Shown in pieces: positions 1 through 5,486 of a stretch of DNA of 6,119 nucleotides (position 1 is its first letter; each line of letters opens with the position of its first letter). The stretch spans positions 1 to 6,119 of the forward strand of contig JAJFIE010000420.1 of assembly GCA_021775275.1 (NCBI GenBank), written 5' to 3'. The notes beneath the pieces are model-generated. The model was not told the origin of the DNA, ran no database searches, and saw only the letters and a list, made by a program, of their open reading frames with translations. Both the position numbers and the translations under genes were made by a program. Source of the DNA: Rhodospirillales bacterium. Its GTDB lineage: Bacteria > Pseudomonadota > Alphaproteobacteria > Rhodospirillales > Casp-alpha2.

Positions 1-64
1 CATGGGCCGCAACAATGTCAGCGGTGAATTCAAGTAATTCGGTGGTGGTGGGCTTCTCTGTCAT
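1..64 (-). CDS. mucR: MucR/Ros-family transcriptional regulator, N-terminal fragment (runs off the left edge)
   Basis: Only the first 21 codons are in the window. The minus strand from the ATG at 64..62 begins MTEKPTTTELLEFTADIVAA and continues in frame to the edge. This matches the conserved opening of MucR/Ros proteins (TELLE-TADIVAAH). In full-length members it leads into a C-terminal zinc-finger DNA-binding domain, which is not visible here. A good Shine-Dalgarno, GGGAGGT at 82..76, lies 11 nt before the ATG. MucR proteins are small H-NS-like silencers of surface polysaccharide, motility and cell-cycle genes, and they commonly repress their own promoter. The call rests on a short but distinctive segment. 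It was assigned by recall of the family, without a database search. The gene is divergent from the TusA-like gene. Confidence 0.8.
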   Translation of the reverse strand, partial: MTEKPTTTELLEFTADIVAAH

Positions 65-155
65 CTCTGGAGCAAACCTCCCATTGTTCTGTCGTGCATT
101 CTGTTACGCCACGTTTTTAGTATTTTCTGATCAGAGAGCTATGCTTACAAGAATA

Positions 156-206
156 GCCGGACCATATATTCGGTCGGCATCATAATTGCGTTGGGCGGCA
201 GTTCAA
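156..206 (-). promoter_or_regulatory. Candidate mucR promoter with a dyad at the predicted transcription start
   Basis: On the minus strand, TTGAAC (206..201) and TATGAT (184..179, five of six matches to consensus) are 16 bp apart. Directly downstream is an inverted repeat at 156-178: GCC, one unpaired G, GACC, an 8-nt AT-only-like centre (ATATATTC), then GGTC GGC. The predicted start, near 172, falls inside the dyad, so a bound protein would block initiation. Autorepression is known for MucR, but the binding protein here is inference. The 5' untranslated leader would be about 108 nt. Confidence 0.35.
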
Positions 207-242
207 CTAGTATTATCCGGGTTACGTCAATGATATGATGAC

Positions 243-247
243 GGGAG
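243..247 (+). promoter_or_regulatory. Ribosome binding site that selects the TTG start of the TusA-like gene
   Basis: GGGAG at 243-247 lies 9 nt before TTG 257. An ATG at 250 is only 2 nt from this site and is in another frame, stopping after nine codons. A stop codon at 251-253 rules out any upstream start in the gene's own frame. Confidence 0.65.
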
Positions 248-256
248 TCATGAAGT

Positions 257-520
257 TTGAAGAACAAGGCCAATATTGATTGTGATTATTTTCTGGATAT
301 CACCGATGAAATTTGCCCCATGACTTTCGTCAAAACAAAGTTATTGATTGAGCGAATGAACTCAGGTGAAACGGTGGAAGTTCGTCTTCAGGGCCATGAG
401 CCATTGCATAACGTGCCGCGTTCAGTAACGGAATTTGGCCATGAGGTGGTGGCTATGGAACCCGAAGACCGTCACGCTGCCAAGGATGGCATCCACCGTC
501 TGATCATTCGCAAAAACTGA
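257..520 (+). CDS. TusA/SirA-family sulfur-carrier-like protein
   Basis: This 87-residue protein has the size and fold signature of the TusA (SirA/YeeD) family: an N-terminal beta strand (FLDITDE), the Cys-Pro pair at 20-21 opening a helix with VKTKLLIERM, then a GETVEVRL strand and a late strand RLIIRK. In TusA the Cys of CPxP carries a persulfide passed on for tRNA thiolation or other sulfur uses. Here the motif reads CPMT, so Cys20 is kept but the second Pro is Thr. I recall this variant in alphaproteobacterial relatives, whose substrate is not known to me. There is a second Cys at position 9. The start is TTG, supported by GGGAG 9 nt upstream and by an in-frame stop just before it. The gene is visibly more AT-rich than tsaB beside it. 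It converges with tsaB, with 14 bp between their stop codons. The family call is solid; the exact role is open. Confidence 0.85.
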   Translation: MKNKANIDCDYFLDITDEICPMTFVKTKLLIERMNSGETVEVRLQGHEPLHNVPRSVTEFGHEVVAMEPEDRHAAKDGIHRLIIRKN

Positions 521-534
521 GCCTTCACAAGTTT

Positions 535-1248
535 TCAGGGCCGCAGCTTACCCCCGGTGGGCGAAATCTTTGCGTAGGGTGGGCGTAGATAGATCGGCGC
601 GGGAAGCGGCATATCCGGTGTCGGCGGCCCCATGGCCATGCTGATTTTCGCAACCACTGACGCATCCGGTAAAATAACCTCCGACAGCACCCTGACAGGA
701 CAGTCCAGATCCGCAGTGTGCACGCTTACCCTGTCCGTCGCATCCCCTGCTATGAGGACGGATTCGCCTTCGGGAACGCGGGTAAGCACGGCGACCAGAT
801 TATCCGGCGCAATGATTTCCGGCTCTCCCACAGGGGACAACGAAGCATCAAATACCTGCACATAGACATCATCACGTTTGGTATCCATGACAACCAGGGT
901 CCAGGCCCCCGCTCTTTCGGTTTCCGGAATGCCGTGCGCCACAGCCAGAAGCGTTGAAACGCCCCGCACAGGCAGTCCTGCGGACAGGCCAAGGGCTCGG
1001 GCCATAGCCAGGCCGATGCGTACGCCGGTGAACGCCCCGGGGCCCGTGGTCACTGCGAGAAAGTCCATGTCACCAACGGCGAGGCCTGCGTCCCGCAGAA
1101 CCATCTGCACCATGGGGGCGAGGGCTTCGGACTGGCCCCGCTCCATGGCCTCAAATTGTCGCGCCAACAAATGCCCGTCGGCATTATCGGAATCCCGGAT
1201 TGCCGCAGAGCACGCCGCTGTCGAGGTGTCGAGCGCCAAAACCCGCAT
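535..1248 (-). CDS. tsaB: tRNA t6A37 biosynthesis protein TsaB
   Basis: TsaB is the non-catalytic ASKHA-fold partner of TsaD. With TsaE it helps transfer threonylcarbamoyl from TC-AMP to A37 of ANN-decoding tRNAs in the cytoplasm. The 237-residue product opens with the strand MRVLALDTSTAACS, has the family hallmark GPGAFTGVRIG at 69-79 followed by ARALGL, and ends with the usual YLRPPYAK. E. coli TsaB is 231 residues, so length fits. I chose the ATG at 1248 because GGAGG (1264..1260) lies 11 nt before it and the phosphate-loop-like strand starts at once. The open frame extends 19 codons further, with an ATG at 1272, but that has no ribosome site and adds no conserved sequence. The frequent partner rimI is not downstream; a TusA-like gene converges instead. 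The gene is divergent from the deacetylase gene; I found no well-spaced sigma-70 promoter in the 162-bp gap. Confidence 0.95.
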   Translation of the reverse strand: MRVLALDTSTAACSAAIRDSDNADGHLLARQFEAMERGQSEALAPMVQMVLRDAGLAVGDMDFLAVTTGPGAFTGVRIGLAMARALGLSAGLPVRGVSTLLAVAHGIPETERAGAWTLVVMDTKRDDVYVQVFDASLSPVGEPEIIAPDNLVAVLTRVPEGESVLIAGDATDRVSVHTADLDCPVRVLSEVILPDASVVAKISMAMGPPTPDMPLPAPIYLRPPYAKISPTGGKLRP

Positions 1249-1259
1249 CGTCTGTTTCG

Positions 1260-1264
1260 CCTCC
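1260..1264 (-). promoter_or_regulatory. Ribosome binding site of tsaB
   Basis: GGAGG on the minus strand, 11 nt before ATG 1248, fixes this start over the upstream in-frame ATG at 1272, which lacks such a site. Confidence 0.6.
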
Positions 1265-1349
1265 GCAGTCATATGGATTGTGGGGCGCGGATAATAAACC
1301 GTCACCGAGTCAAATTGCGAGCCGTTTTCCGTTTATCCACTTGTTCCAT

Positions 1350-1379
1350 CTGTCACGATGAGAAAAATAGAGATAGAAT
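1350..1379 (+). promoter_or_regulatory. Candidate promoter of the polysaccharide deacetylase gene
   Basis: CTGTCA (1350-1355, four of six) and TAGAAT (1374-1379, five of six) are separated by 18 bp of A-rich sequence on the plus strand. Transcription would start near 1386, about 25 nt before the coding region. This is a match to the general sigma-70 pattern only. Confidence 0.3.
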
Positions 1380-1410
1380 CGAGCCCCGGACAGGACAGAT
1401 AAGATTGACC

Positions 1411-2496
1411 ATGACATTTTCCATATGCCGCAACCGCCCTTTTCCCCACGGCCAGCCGAATGCCGGTCGTTCATGCCTGATTCTGCTGCTTGTGCTCATC
1501 AGTCTGATCCTGCCGGTGTCTGTGTCCTATGCCGCAGATTCGGTAGTGGTGCTGATGTATCACCGTTTCGGTGACAGCCGCTATCCGACCACAAACATTC
1601 AGCTTGCACAATTCGAAGCCCATATCGCAGAACTGAAAAATGGTCCCTATACGGTATTGCCGGTTCCCGAAATCCTGCGCCGTCAGCGGGCCGGAGAAGA
1701 CTTGCCTGATCGCACCGTGGGCATCACCATCGATGATGCCTATTTGAGCGTCTATACGGAAGCCTGGCCGCGCCTCCGTGATGCCGGCTTGCCGTTCACC
1801 CTGTTTGCCTCCACGGATCCGATTGATCGCGCCTACGAAGATATCATGACGTGGGACCAGATGCGCGAACTCGCCGCCGCCGGGGTTACCATTGGTGCGC
1901 ATTCAGCCTCGCATTTGCACATGCCCGATTATTCCGATCAACGGGCCCGGGACGAAATCGCACAATCCAATGAGCGGTTTCGTAAAGAACTGGGCATAAC
2001 GCCAACTCTGTTTGCCTATCCTTATGGTGAATCCGGCTCCGCCATCAATGATGTTGTCGCCGATTCAGGATACATCGCAGCATTTGGTCAACACTCCGGG
2101 GCGTTTGATGCACTGTACAATCAGTTTGATCTGCCGCGATTTCCGCTGAACGAAAAATATGGCGATATGGGGCGGTTCAAGACCGCCATCAACGCGCTTG
2201 CTCTTCCAGTGATCGACCTGACCCCGGATAATACCGTCATCACCGGAACAAACCCGCCAGCCATGGGATTCACACTCAGCAAGCCCATGAAACGGGCCGT
2301 CGATATCAGTTGCTTCCTGTCCCACGAAGGCAAAGCCGCTGTCGAGAACCTTGGCGATATCCGGTTTGAAATTCGGGTAGAAACTCCGTTTTCCGGGGGC
2401 CGTACACGGCTAAATTGTACCATGCCCGGCTGGGGCGATGATGCGGGCCGATGGTACTGGTTCGGTCGCCAGTTTTATGTTGGAAAATCCGGCTGA
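1411..2496 (+). CDS. Secreted polysaccharide deacetylase (CE4 / NodB-like) with a distinct C-terminal domain
   Basis: This is a 361-residue exported metal-dependent deacetylase that would remove N- or O-acetyl groups from a polysaccharide outside the cytoplasm. A signal peptide is clear: basic start, hydrophobic core at about 22-36, and cleavage near SYA|AD (41-42). The NodB domain follows: LMYHRFGD (48-55), motif 1 as TIDDAY with Asp108 and Asp109 (usual TFDD), motif 2 as HSASH with metal ligands His164 and His168, and FAYPYGE (201-207) as motif 3. From about residue 270 a roughly 90-residue tail holds two cysteines (301 and 336, a likely disulfide) and a final RWYWFGRQF stretch; I cannot name this domain. 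The substrate is unknown. Start: ATG 1411, but TTG 1405 (two codons earlier) is better spaced (9 nt) from AGGA at 1392-1395. The open frame continues upstream across tsaB antisense, without support. It converges with the Bax-like gene. Confidence 0.9.
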   Translation: MTFSICRNRPFPHGQPNAGRSCLILLLVLISLILPVSVSYAADSVVVLMYHRFGDSRYPTTNIQLAQFEAHIAELKNGPYTVLPVPEILRRQRAGEDLPDRTVGITIDDAYLSVYTEAWPRLRDAGLPFTLFASTDPIDRAYEDIMTWDQMRELAAAGVTIGAHSASHLHMPDYSDQRARDEIAQSNERFRKELGITPTLFAYPYGESGSAINDVVADSGYIAAFGQHSGAFDALYNQFDLPRFPLNEKYGDMGRFKTAINALALPVIDLTPDNTVITGTNPPAMGFTLSKPMKRAVDISCFLSHEGKAAVENLGDIRFEIRVETPFSGGRTRLNCTMPGWGDDAGRWYWFGRQFYVGKSG

Positions 2497-2515
2497 CGGG
2501 AACGAGAACCGTCAG
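2493..2515. terminator. Hairpin between convergent genes, both stop codons inside the stem
   Basis: CTGACGG (2493-2499) and CCGTCAG (2509-2515) form a perfect 7-bp stem around a 9-nt loop. The deacetylase stop TGA (2494-2496) is in the left arm. The stop of the Bax-like gene (2514..2512 on the minus strand) is in the right arm. It could act in both directions as a transcription end or mRNA 3' end. There is no U-tract on the plus side and only a short ATTTT after the stem on the minus side, so intrinsic termination may be weak. Confidence 0.5.
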
Positions 2516-3585
2516 GCAGAAGAATCGTCCGTCAGACGTGCGCCATCAAGGCGGTTCAGCTTGTTAAAGCTGATGAGCGAGCGGATTTCGTTGATGTAAT
2601 CGACGCCGCGTTCGCTGTAACGGTGCAGCTCGCCGACCAAAACCCGTCCATCCAGCGGTTTATCCTTGCGCCGCAGGTCAGCGCGCAGATCGCGGAATTC
2701 CCGATAGGCGCGGTTGGTGTTCAGGTTTCGTGCATATCCACGGACCGAAGCGATCAGATTTGTAAACCGCTTGATCATATGTTCCTCGCCGTCGTCACGC
2801 CCATCGGGCACCAGATTGCCGATCGCGAACGTCCATTGTCCGAACAATGCATTGCCCTCGCGGACAAAACGTGACGTGCCCCAGCCGCTTTCCGATGCCG
2901 CCTGCGCCATGGCCATTGACGGTGGAATGATATCCACACGTTTCAGCATGGCTGGAATGTCATCGCGGGCGACGCCGTAACGATCACTCATCATCGCAAG
3001 CCACAGGCGATCAATGGCCGCAGGTTTTTTGCCGCTGTCAATCTCCCGCTTGAGCGTCAGCAGGCGCATACGGGCAATAAGCAGGTTTTCATTCACCTGT
3101 AAAATAAGGGGCAGCACACTCTTGAAAAACAGTGCCTTGCGTTCGGTCGTTTCGCGGACATCAGACAAGTCGTGGGGAATTGCCGCCAGGAAAACCCGAG
3201 GCACTCCGGTACCGTCGCCAACAATGGAATCAAGGTCATAGGACAGCGCCGCCGCCACCTGGGCAACTGTCGGGCCGGAACCCTGGTCGCCGACACCGGG
3301 CAAAGCTTCGCTTTCTACCGACATGACCGGCATGGAATCAATCGCGATGGACGCCAGCATTTCAAGGCTGGCCTGCGGCGCCCTGATGGTTCCCACAGGG
3401 GACATGACCAGCGCCCCCACGGCGCCGACCAATACCAGGCCCGCCGTCAGGCCCAGCATAAACTGCTGAAACCCGGCGATGACACCAAGGGTTGAACGTA
3501 TCCTTCCCGGCCATGCTTCTCGCGTGGCGTTTTGCGCAATACTGTAATTCAATTTTATCTCTGTACGTGTGTTTGTTTTTTTCAC
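2512..3585 (-). CDS. Membrane-anchored Bax-like glucosaminidase-domain protein (GH73-like)
   Basis: As called, this is a 357-residue protein with a short N-terminal cytoplasmic part, one transmembrane segment at about 39-62 (FMLGLTAGLVLVGAVGALVM) and an outer region of about 290 residues. The C-terminal half carries the Bax/GH73 hallmark AQAASESGWGTSRF with candidate catalytic Glu232, followed by NALFGQWTF. E. coli Bax is 274 residues with the same motif order. Proteins of this fold cleave N-acetylglucosaminyl bonds in peptidoglycan; activity here is inferred. The residues between about 63 and 160 look like a linker and helices without a domain I know. The start is uncertain because no ATG is suitable: GTG 3585 has AGGCGGA just upstream; GTG 3621 has AAGG at 6 nt and would give 369 residues; the frame opens at GTG 3669. 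I prefer 3585 because an operator-like palindrome and a bulged hairpin occupy 3599-3658. The gene follows nifU-like by 146 bp. Confidence 0.85.
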   Translation of the reverse strand: MKKTNTRTEIKLNYSIAQNATREAWPGRIRSTLGVIAGFQQFMLGLTAGLVLVGAVGALVMSPVGTIRAPQASLEMLASIAIDSMPVMSVESEALPGVGDQGSGPTVAQVAAALSYDLDSIVGDGTGVPRVFLAAIPHDLSDVRETTERKALFFKSVLPLILQVNENLLIARMRLLTLKREIDSGKKPAAIDRLWLAMMSDRYGVARDDIPAMLKRVDIIPPSMAMAQAASESGWGTSRFVREGNALFGQWTFAIGNLVPDGRDDGEEHMIKRFTNLIASVRGYARNLNTNRAYREFRDLRADLRRKDKPLDGRVLVGELHRYSERGVDYINEIRSLISFNKLNRLDGARLTDDSSA

Positions 3586-3598
3586 CGGTCCGCCTGCT

Positions 3599-3629
3599 GG
3601 TTCGTTGACACTATCCAACACACGGAACC
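3599..3629 (-). other. Bulged inverted repeat in front of the Bax-like gene
   Basis: Read on the minus strand: GGTTC (3629..3625), five unpaired bases, GTTG (3619..3616), an 8-base loop, CAAC (3607..3604) and GAACC (3603..3599). The nine paired positions end just before the AGGCGGA ribosome site and GTG 3585. It may be a leader stem-loop. If GTG 3621 is the true start, part of it is coding. Confidence 0.35.
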
Positions 3630-3642
3630 TTGGCCGGCACGA

Positions 3643-3658
3643 TGTGACTTCTATCACA
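3643..3658. promoter_or_regulatory. CRP-type operator palindrome TGTGA-N6-TCACA
   Basis: TGTGA (3643-3647), six bases (CTTCTA), TCACA (3654-3658): an exact match to the core consensus of the E. coli cAMP receptor protein site. Its centre (3650.5) is about 65 bp upstream of GTG 3585, a position suited to activation of the Bax-like gene. On the minus strand GATAGT (3615..3610) could be a -10 element with no -35 match, as in activator-dependent promoters; its start would put the site near -47. Which Crp/Fnr-family protein binds is unknown. Confidence 0.5.
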
Positions 3659-3731
3659 AGCGCGCCCACTATTCCAGATGGACCGCATTCCCTTATTGGG
3701 GTTGTGGCCCTACGAATTCGGGTAACAGAAT

Positions 3732-4286
3732 TTACTCTGCGGCGCGAACTTCCTGAATCTCGGGAATATAGTATTTCAGCATGTTTTCAATCCCGTGTTT
3801 CAGTGTCGCAGATGAACTGGGGCATCCGGCGCATGCGCCCTGCATTGTCAGATACACGATCCCGTCTTCAAACCCCTTGAAGACGATATCACCGCCATCC
3901 TGTGCCACGGCAGGGCGCACGCGGGTATCAATTAACTCACGAATCTGGGCGACGACTTCACTCTGTTCCCCGTCCGGAACGGCGCTGCTTTCCATGGCGT
4001 CCGCATTCACCACCAAGTCACCTGAAGTATAGTGGTCCATAATGGCGCTGAGGATTCGAGGTTTCAGAGCGTCCCAGTCATTATCCGGGTATTTGGTTGC
4101 CGTGATAAAATCAGTGCCAAGGAAAACGCCTGCCACGCCTTCAATGGCAAACAGACGTTGCGCCAGCGGCGAACGGGCAGATTCATCGCTCGCGGTGAAG
4201 TTAGCGGTTCCAGACTCCATAACGGTGCTGCCCGGCAAAAACTTGAGGGTCGCCGGATTGGGTGTGGCTTCGGTCTGAATAAACAT
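3732..4286 (-). CDS. NifU family Fe-S cluster scaffold/carrier protein (NFU1 type)
   Basis: This 184-residue cytoplasmic protein has the two-domain layout of mitochondrial NFU1 and alphaproteobacterial NifU-like proteins. The N-terminal Nfu domain (about 1-87) starts with FIQTEATPNPATLKFLPG and includes the FLGTDFITATK segment. A C-terminal NifU domain (about 105-175) has RPAVAQDGGDI and the cluster-binding CAGC, Cys152 and Cys155, followed by PSSSATLKHGIE. It is thought to bind a [4Fe-4S] cluster across a dimer and deliver it to target enzymes. It is unlike E. coli NfuA, whose N-terminal domain is a degenerate A-type scaffold. AGGAGA at 4302..4297 lies 10 nt before ATG 4286; an in-frame TTG at 4295 is too close to that site to be the start. 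It sits 101 bp after trpS with its own likely promoter. All key residues are present. Confidence 0.95.
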   Translation of the reverse strand: MFIQTEATPNPATLKFLPGSTVMESGTANFTASDESARSPLAQRLFAIEGVAGVFLGTDFITATKYPDNDWDALKPRILSAIMDHYTSGDLVVNADAMESSAVPDGEQSEVVAQIRELIDTRVRPAVAQDGGDIVFKGFEDGIVYLTMQGACAGCPSSSATLKHGIENMLKYYIPEIQEVRAAE

Positions 4287-4296
4287 GACGACCAAT

Positions 4297-4302
4297 TCTC
4301 CT
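4297..4302 (-). promoter_or_regulatory. Ribosome binding site of the NifU-like gene
   Basis: AGGAGA on the minus strand, 10 nt before ATG 4286. It rules out the in-frame TTG at 4295, which would be only one base from it. Confidence 0.65.
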
Positions 4303-4318
4303 GTCTTGTTGCGCCGGA

Positions 4319-4345
4319 ATTACACGGATCAAATAATCCGGTCAA
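4319..4345 (-). promoter_or_regulatory. Candidate promoter of the NifU-like gene with a dyad in its spacer
   Basis: On the minus strand TTGACC (4345..4340, five of six) and TGTAAT (4324..4319, five of six) are 15 bp apart, a short but tolerated spacing. A perfect inverted repeat, CGGAT-N6-ATCCG (4325-4340), fills the spacer and takes the last base of the -35 box. The predicted start near 4312 leaves a leader of about 25 nt that contains the ribosome site. The repeat is a plausible repressor site, perhaps iron- or Fe-S-responsive given the gene; the regulator is not identified. Confidence 0.45.
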
Positions 4346-4348
4346 GTG

Positions 4349-4370
4349 CCCTATGTGTACAGAACATGGG
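4349..4370 (-). terminator. Weak hairpin after trpS
   Basis: On the minus strand CCC ATGT (4370..4364), a 7-nt loop, then ACAT, one bulged base, and GGG (4356..4349). It begins 17 nt past the trpS stop and ends just before the nifU-like -35 box. No U-tract follows, so it is at best a weak or Rho-assisted terminator. Confidence 0.3.
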
Positions 4371-4387
4371 ATTCATTAGGGCAAAGA

Positions 4388-5395
4388 TCAAGCGTTGGGC
4401 GATTGCAGAAACCCGATGATTTCGTGAACGTCATGGATAATTGGCCGGGAGATGGCCCGTGCCCGCTCCGCACCATCGCGCAACACGTCATCCACATAGT
4501 CCGGCGCCGCGATCAACCGGCGCATTTCATCCTGGATGGGCGATAATGTCGCCACCGCCAGATCTGACAGGTGCTGCTTGAATGTCGAGAACTGTTCGCC
4601 GCCAAATCGGGACAATACATCGTCAACAGATTCGTCGGACAAGGCAGCATAAATGGCCATCAGGTTTGCCGCTTCCGGGCGACCCTCGAAGCCTTCCTTA
4701 CTGTCAGGGAGTGCCTCGGGATCGGTTTTGGCCTTGCGGATTTTCCTGGCGATTTCGTCGGCATCATCAACCATATTGATACGGGAATACTCCGATGGGT
4801 CGGACTTACTCATTTTATTTGAGCCATCGCGGAGCGACATAACGCGGGTTGCCTCACCCGTAATGACCGGCTCGACAATGGGGAAAAAATCAACCCCGAA
4901 ATCATTGTTGAATTTCTGGGCAATATCGCGCGCCAGTTCCAGATGTTGCTTCTGGTCCTCGCCGACAGGAACGTGGGTACCCTTGTAAGCAAGAATATCC
5001 GCCGCCATAAGATTGGGATAGGCGAACAGCCCCACGGATGCATTTTCACGGTTCTTGCCCGCTTTTTCCTTGAACTGGGTCATCCGGCTCAACCAGCCCA
5101 TGCGCGCAACACAGTTGAAAATCCATGCCAGTTCCGCATGGGCGCTGACCTGGCTCTGGTTGAACACGATGTGTTTTTTCGGATCAACGCCCGCAGCAAT
5201 CATCGCCGCCGCCACTTCGCGGGTACTGGCGCGCAGCTGTGGCGGGTCTTGCCACGCCGTGATGGCGTGCAGATCGACGACGCAGAAAATGCATTCGTAG
5301 TCATCTTGCAACCGGACCCAGTTCCGGATCGCTCCAAGGTAGTTGCCAAGATGCAGGTTTCCGGTTGGCTGTACGCCCGAGAAGATGCGTTGCAT
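4388..5395 (-). CDS. trpS: Tryptophan--tRNA ligase
   Basis: TrpS is a cytoplasmic class I aminoacyl-tRNA synthetase that charges tRNA-Trp with tryptophan using ATP. The 335-residue product matches the bacterial enzyme in length (E. coli 334). It starts with [18 protein letters not shown], holding the HIGH-type signature as HLGN at 15-18. Further marks are VVDLHA near 40-45, [12 protein letters not shown] at 142-153 and an intact KMSKS at 194-198. The ATG at 5395 has AAGGAA (5406..5401) 5 nt upstream and matches the usual N-terminus. It lies 91 bp after murJ on the same strand, a pairing I recall as frequent in Alphaproteobacteria; a likely promoter sits in that gap. Nothing is unusual in the protein. 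I see no leader peptide or T-box-like element upstream, and T-boxes are not expected in this group. Confidence 0.98.
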   Translation of the reverse strand: MQRIFSGVQPTGNLHLGNYLGAIRNWVRLQDDYECIFCVVDLHAITAWQDPPQLRASTREVAAAMIAAGVDPKKHIVFNQSQVSAHAELAWIFNCVARMGWLSRMTQFKEKAGKNRENASVGLFAYPNLMAADILAYKGTHVPVGEDQKQHLELARDIAQKFNNDFGVDFFPIVEPVITGEATRVMSLRDGSNKMSKSDPSEYSRINMVDDADEIARKIRKAKTDPEALPDSKEGFEGRPEAANLMAIYAALSDESVDDVLSRFGGEQFSTFKQHLSDLAVATLSPIQDEMRRLIAAPDYVDDVLRDGAERARAISRPIIHDVHEIIGFLQSPNA

Positions 5396-5450
5396 GGATA
5401 TTCCTTCAGCTGGCCGTCAATTGGCCACAGTCATGGTACGAAAGCGCCGC

Positions 5451-5479
5451 TTTATGGCGTGTACCGGCGGCATGGTCAA
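5451..5479 (-). promoter_or_regulatory. Candidate trpS promoter
   Basis: On the minus strand TTGACC (5479..5474, five of six) and CATAAA (5456..5451, four of six) have the ideal 17-bp spacing. It lies in the murJ-trpS gap and predicts a start near 5444 and a leader of about 50 nt. It suggests trpS is not wholly dependent on read-through from murJ. Confidence 0.45.
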
Positions 5480-5486
5480 GATTGGG

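Noticed and set aside
513..535. AAAACT / AGTTTT inverted repeat between the TusA-like gene and tsaB
   Set aside because: Six mostly A-T pairs around an 11-nt loop are too weak to call a terminator, although the position is right.
878..1294. 138-codon plus-strand open frame
   Set aside because: Lies wholly antisense to tsaB, with low-complexity, Arg/Ala/Thr-rich translation and no family features; a shadow of a GC-rich gene.
1286..1313. TTGACT and TATTAT on the minus strand before tsaB
   Set aside because: Both look like promoter hexamers but are only 11 bp apart, too close to form one sigma-70 promoter.
1156..1410. N-terminal extension of the deacetylase frame
   Set aside because: Covers the tsaB start and the divergent gap; the added residues are Arg/Cys-rich and precede a complete signal peptide, so the frame is just open by chance.
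1471..1902. 143-codon minus-strand open frame
   Set aside because: Antisense to the deacetylase, covering its signal peptide and NodB motif 1; no ribosome site or family pattern.
3605..3610. Perfect -35 hexamer TTGACA on the plus strand
   Set aside because: No -10 match at 16-18 bp and no plus-strand gene downstream.
3569..3880. 103-codon plus-strand open frame across the gap before the Bax-like gene
   Set aside because: Overlaps the ends of two well-supported minus-strand genes and the palindrome; composition is not protein-like.
5409..5426. TGGCC / GGCCA inverted repeat in the murJ-trpS gap
   Set aside because: Only 5 bp, built from the self-complementary GGCC, with no U-tract; not enough for a terminator or attenuator.
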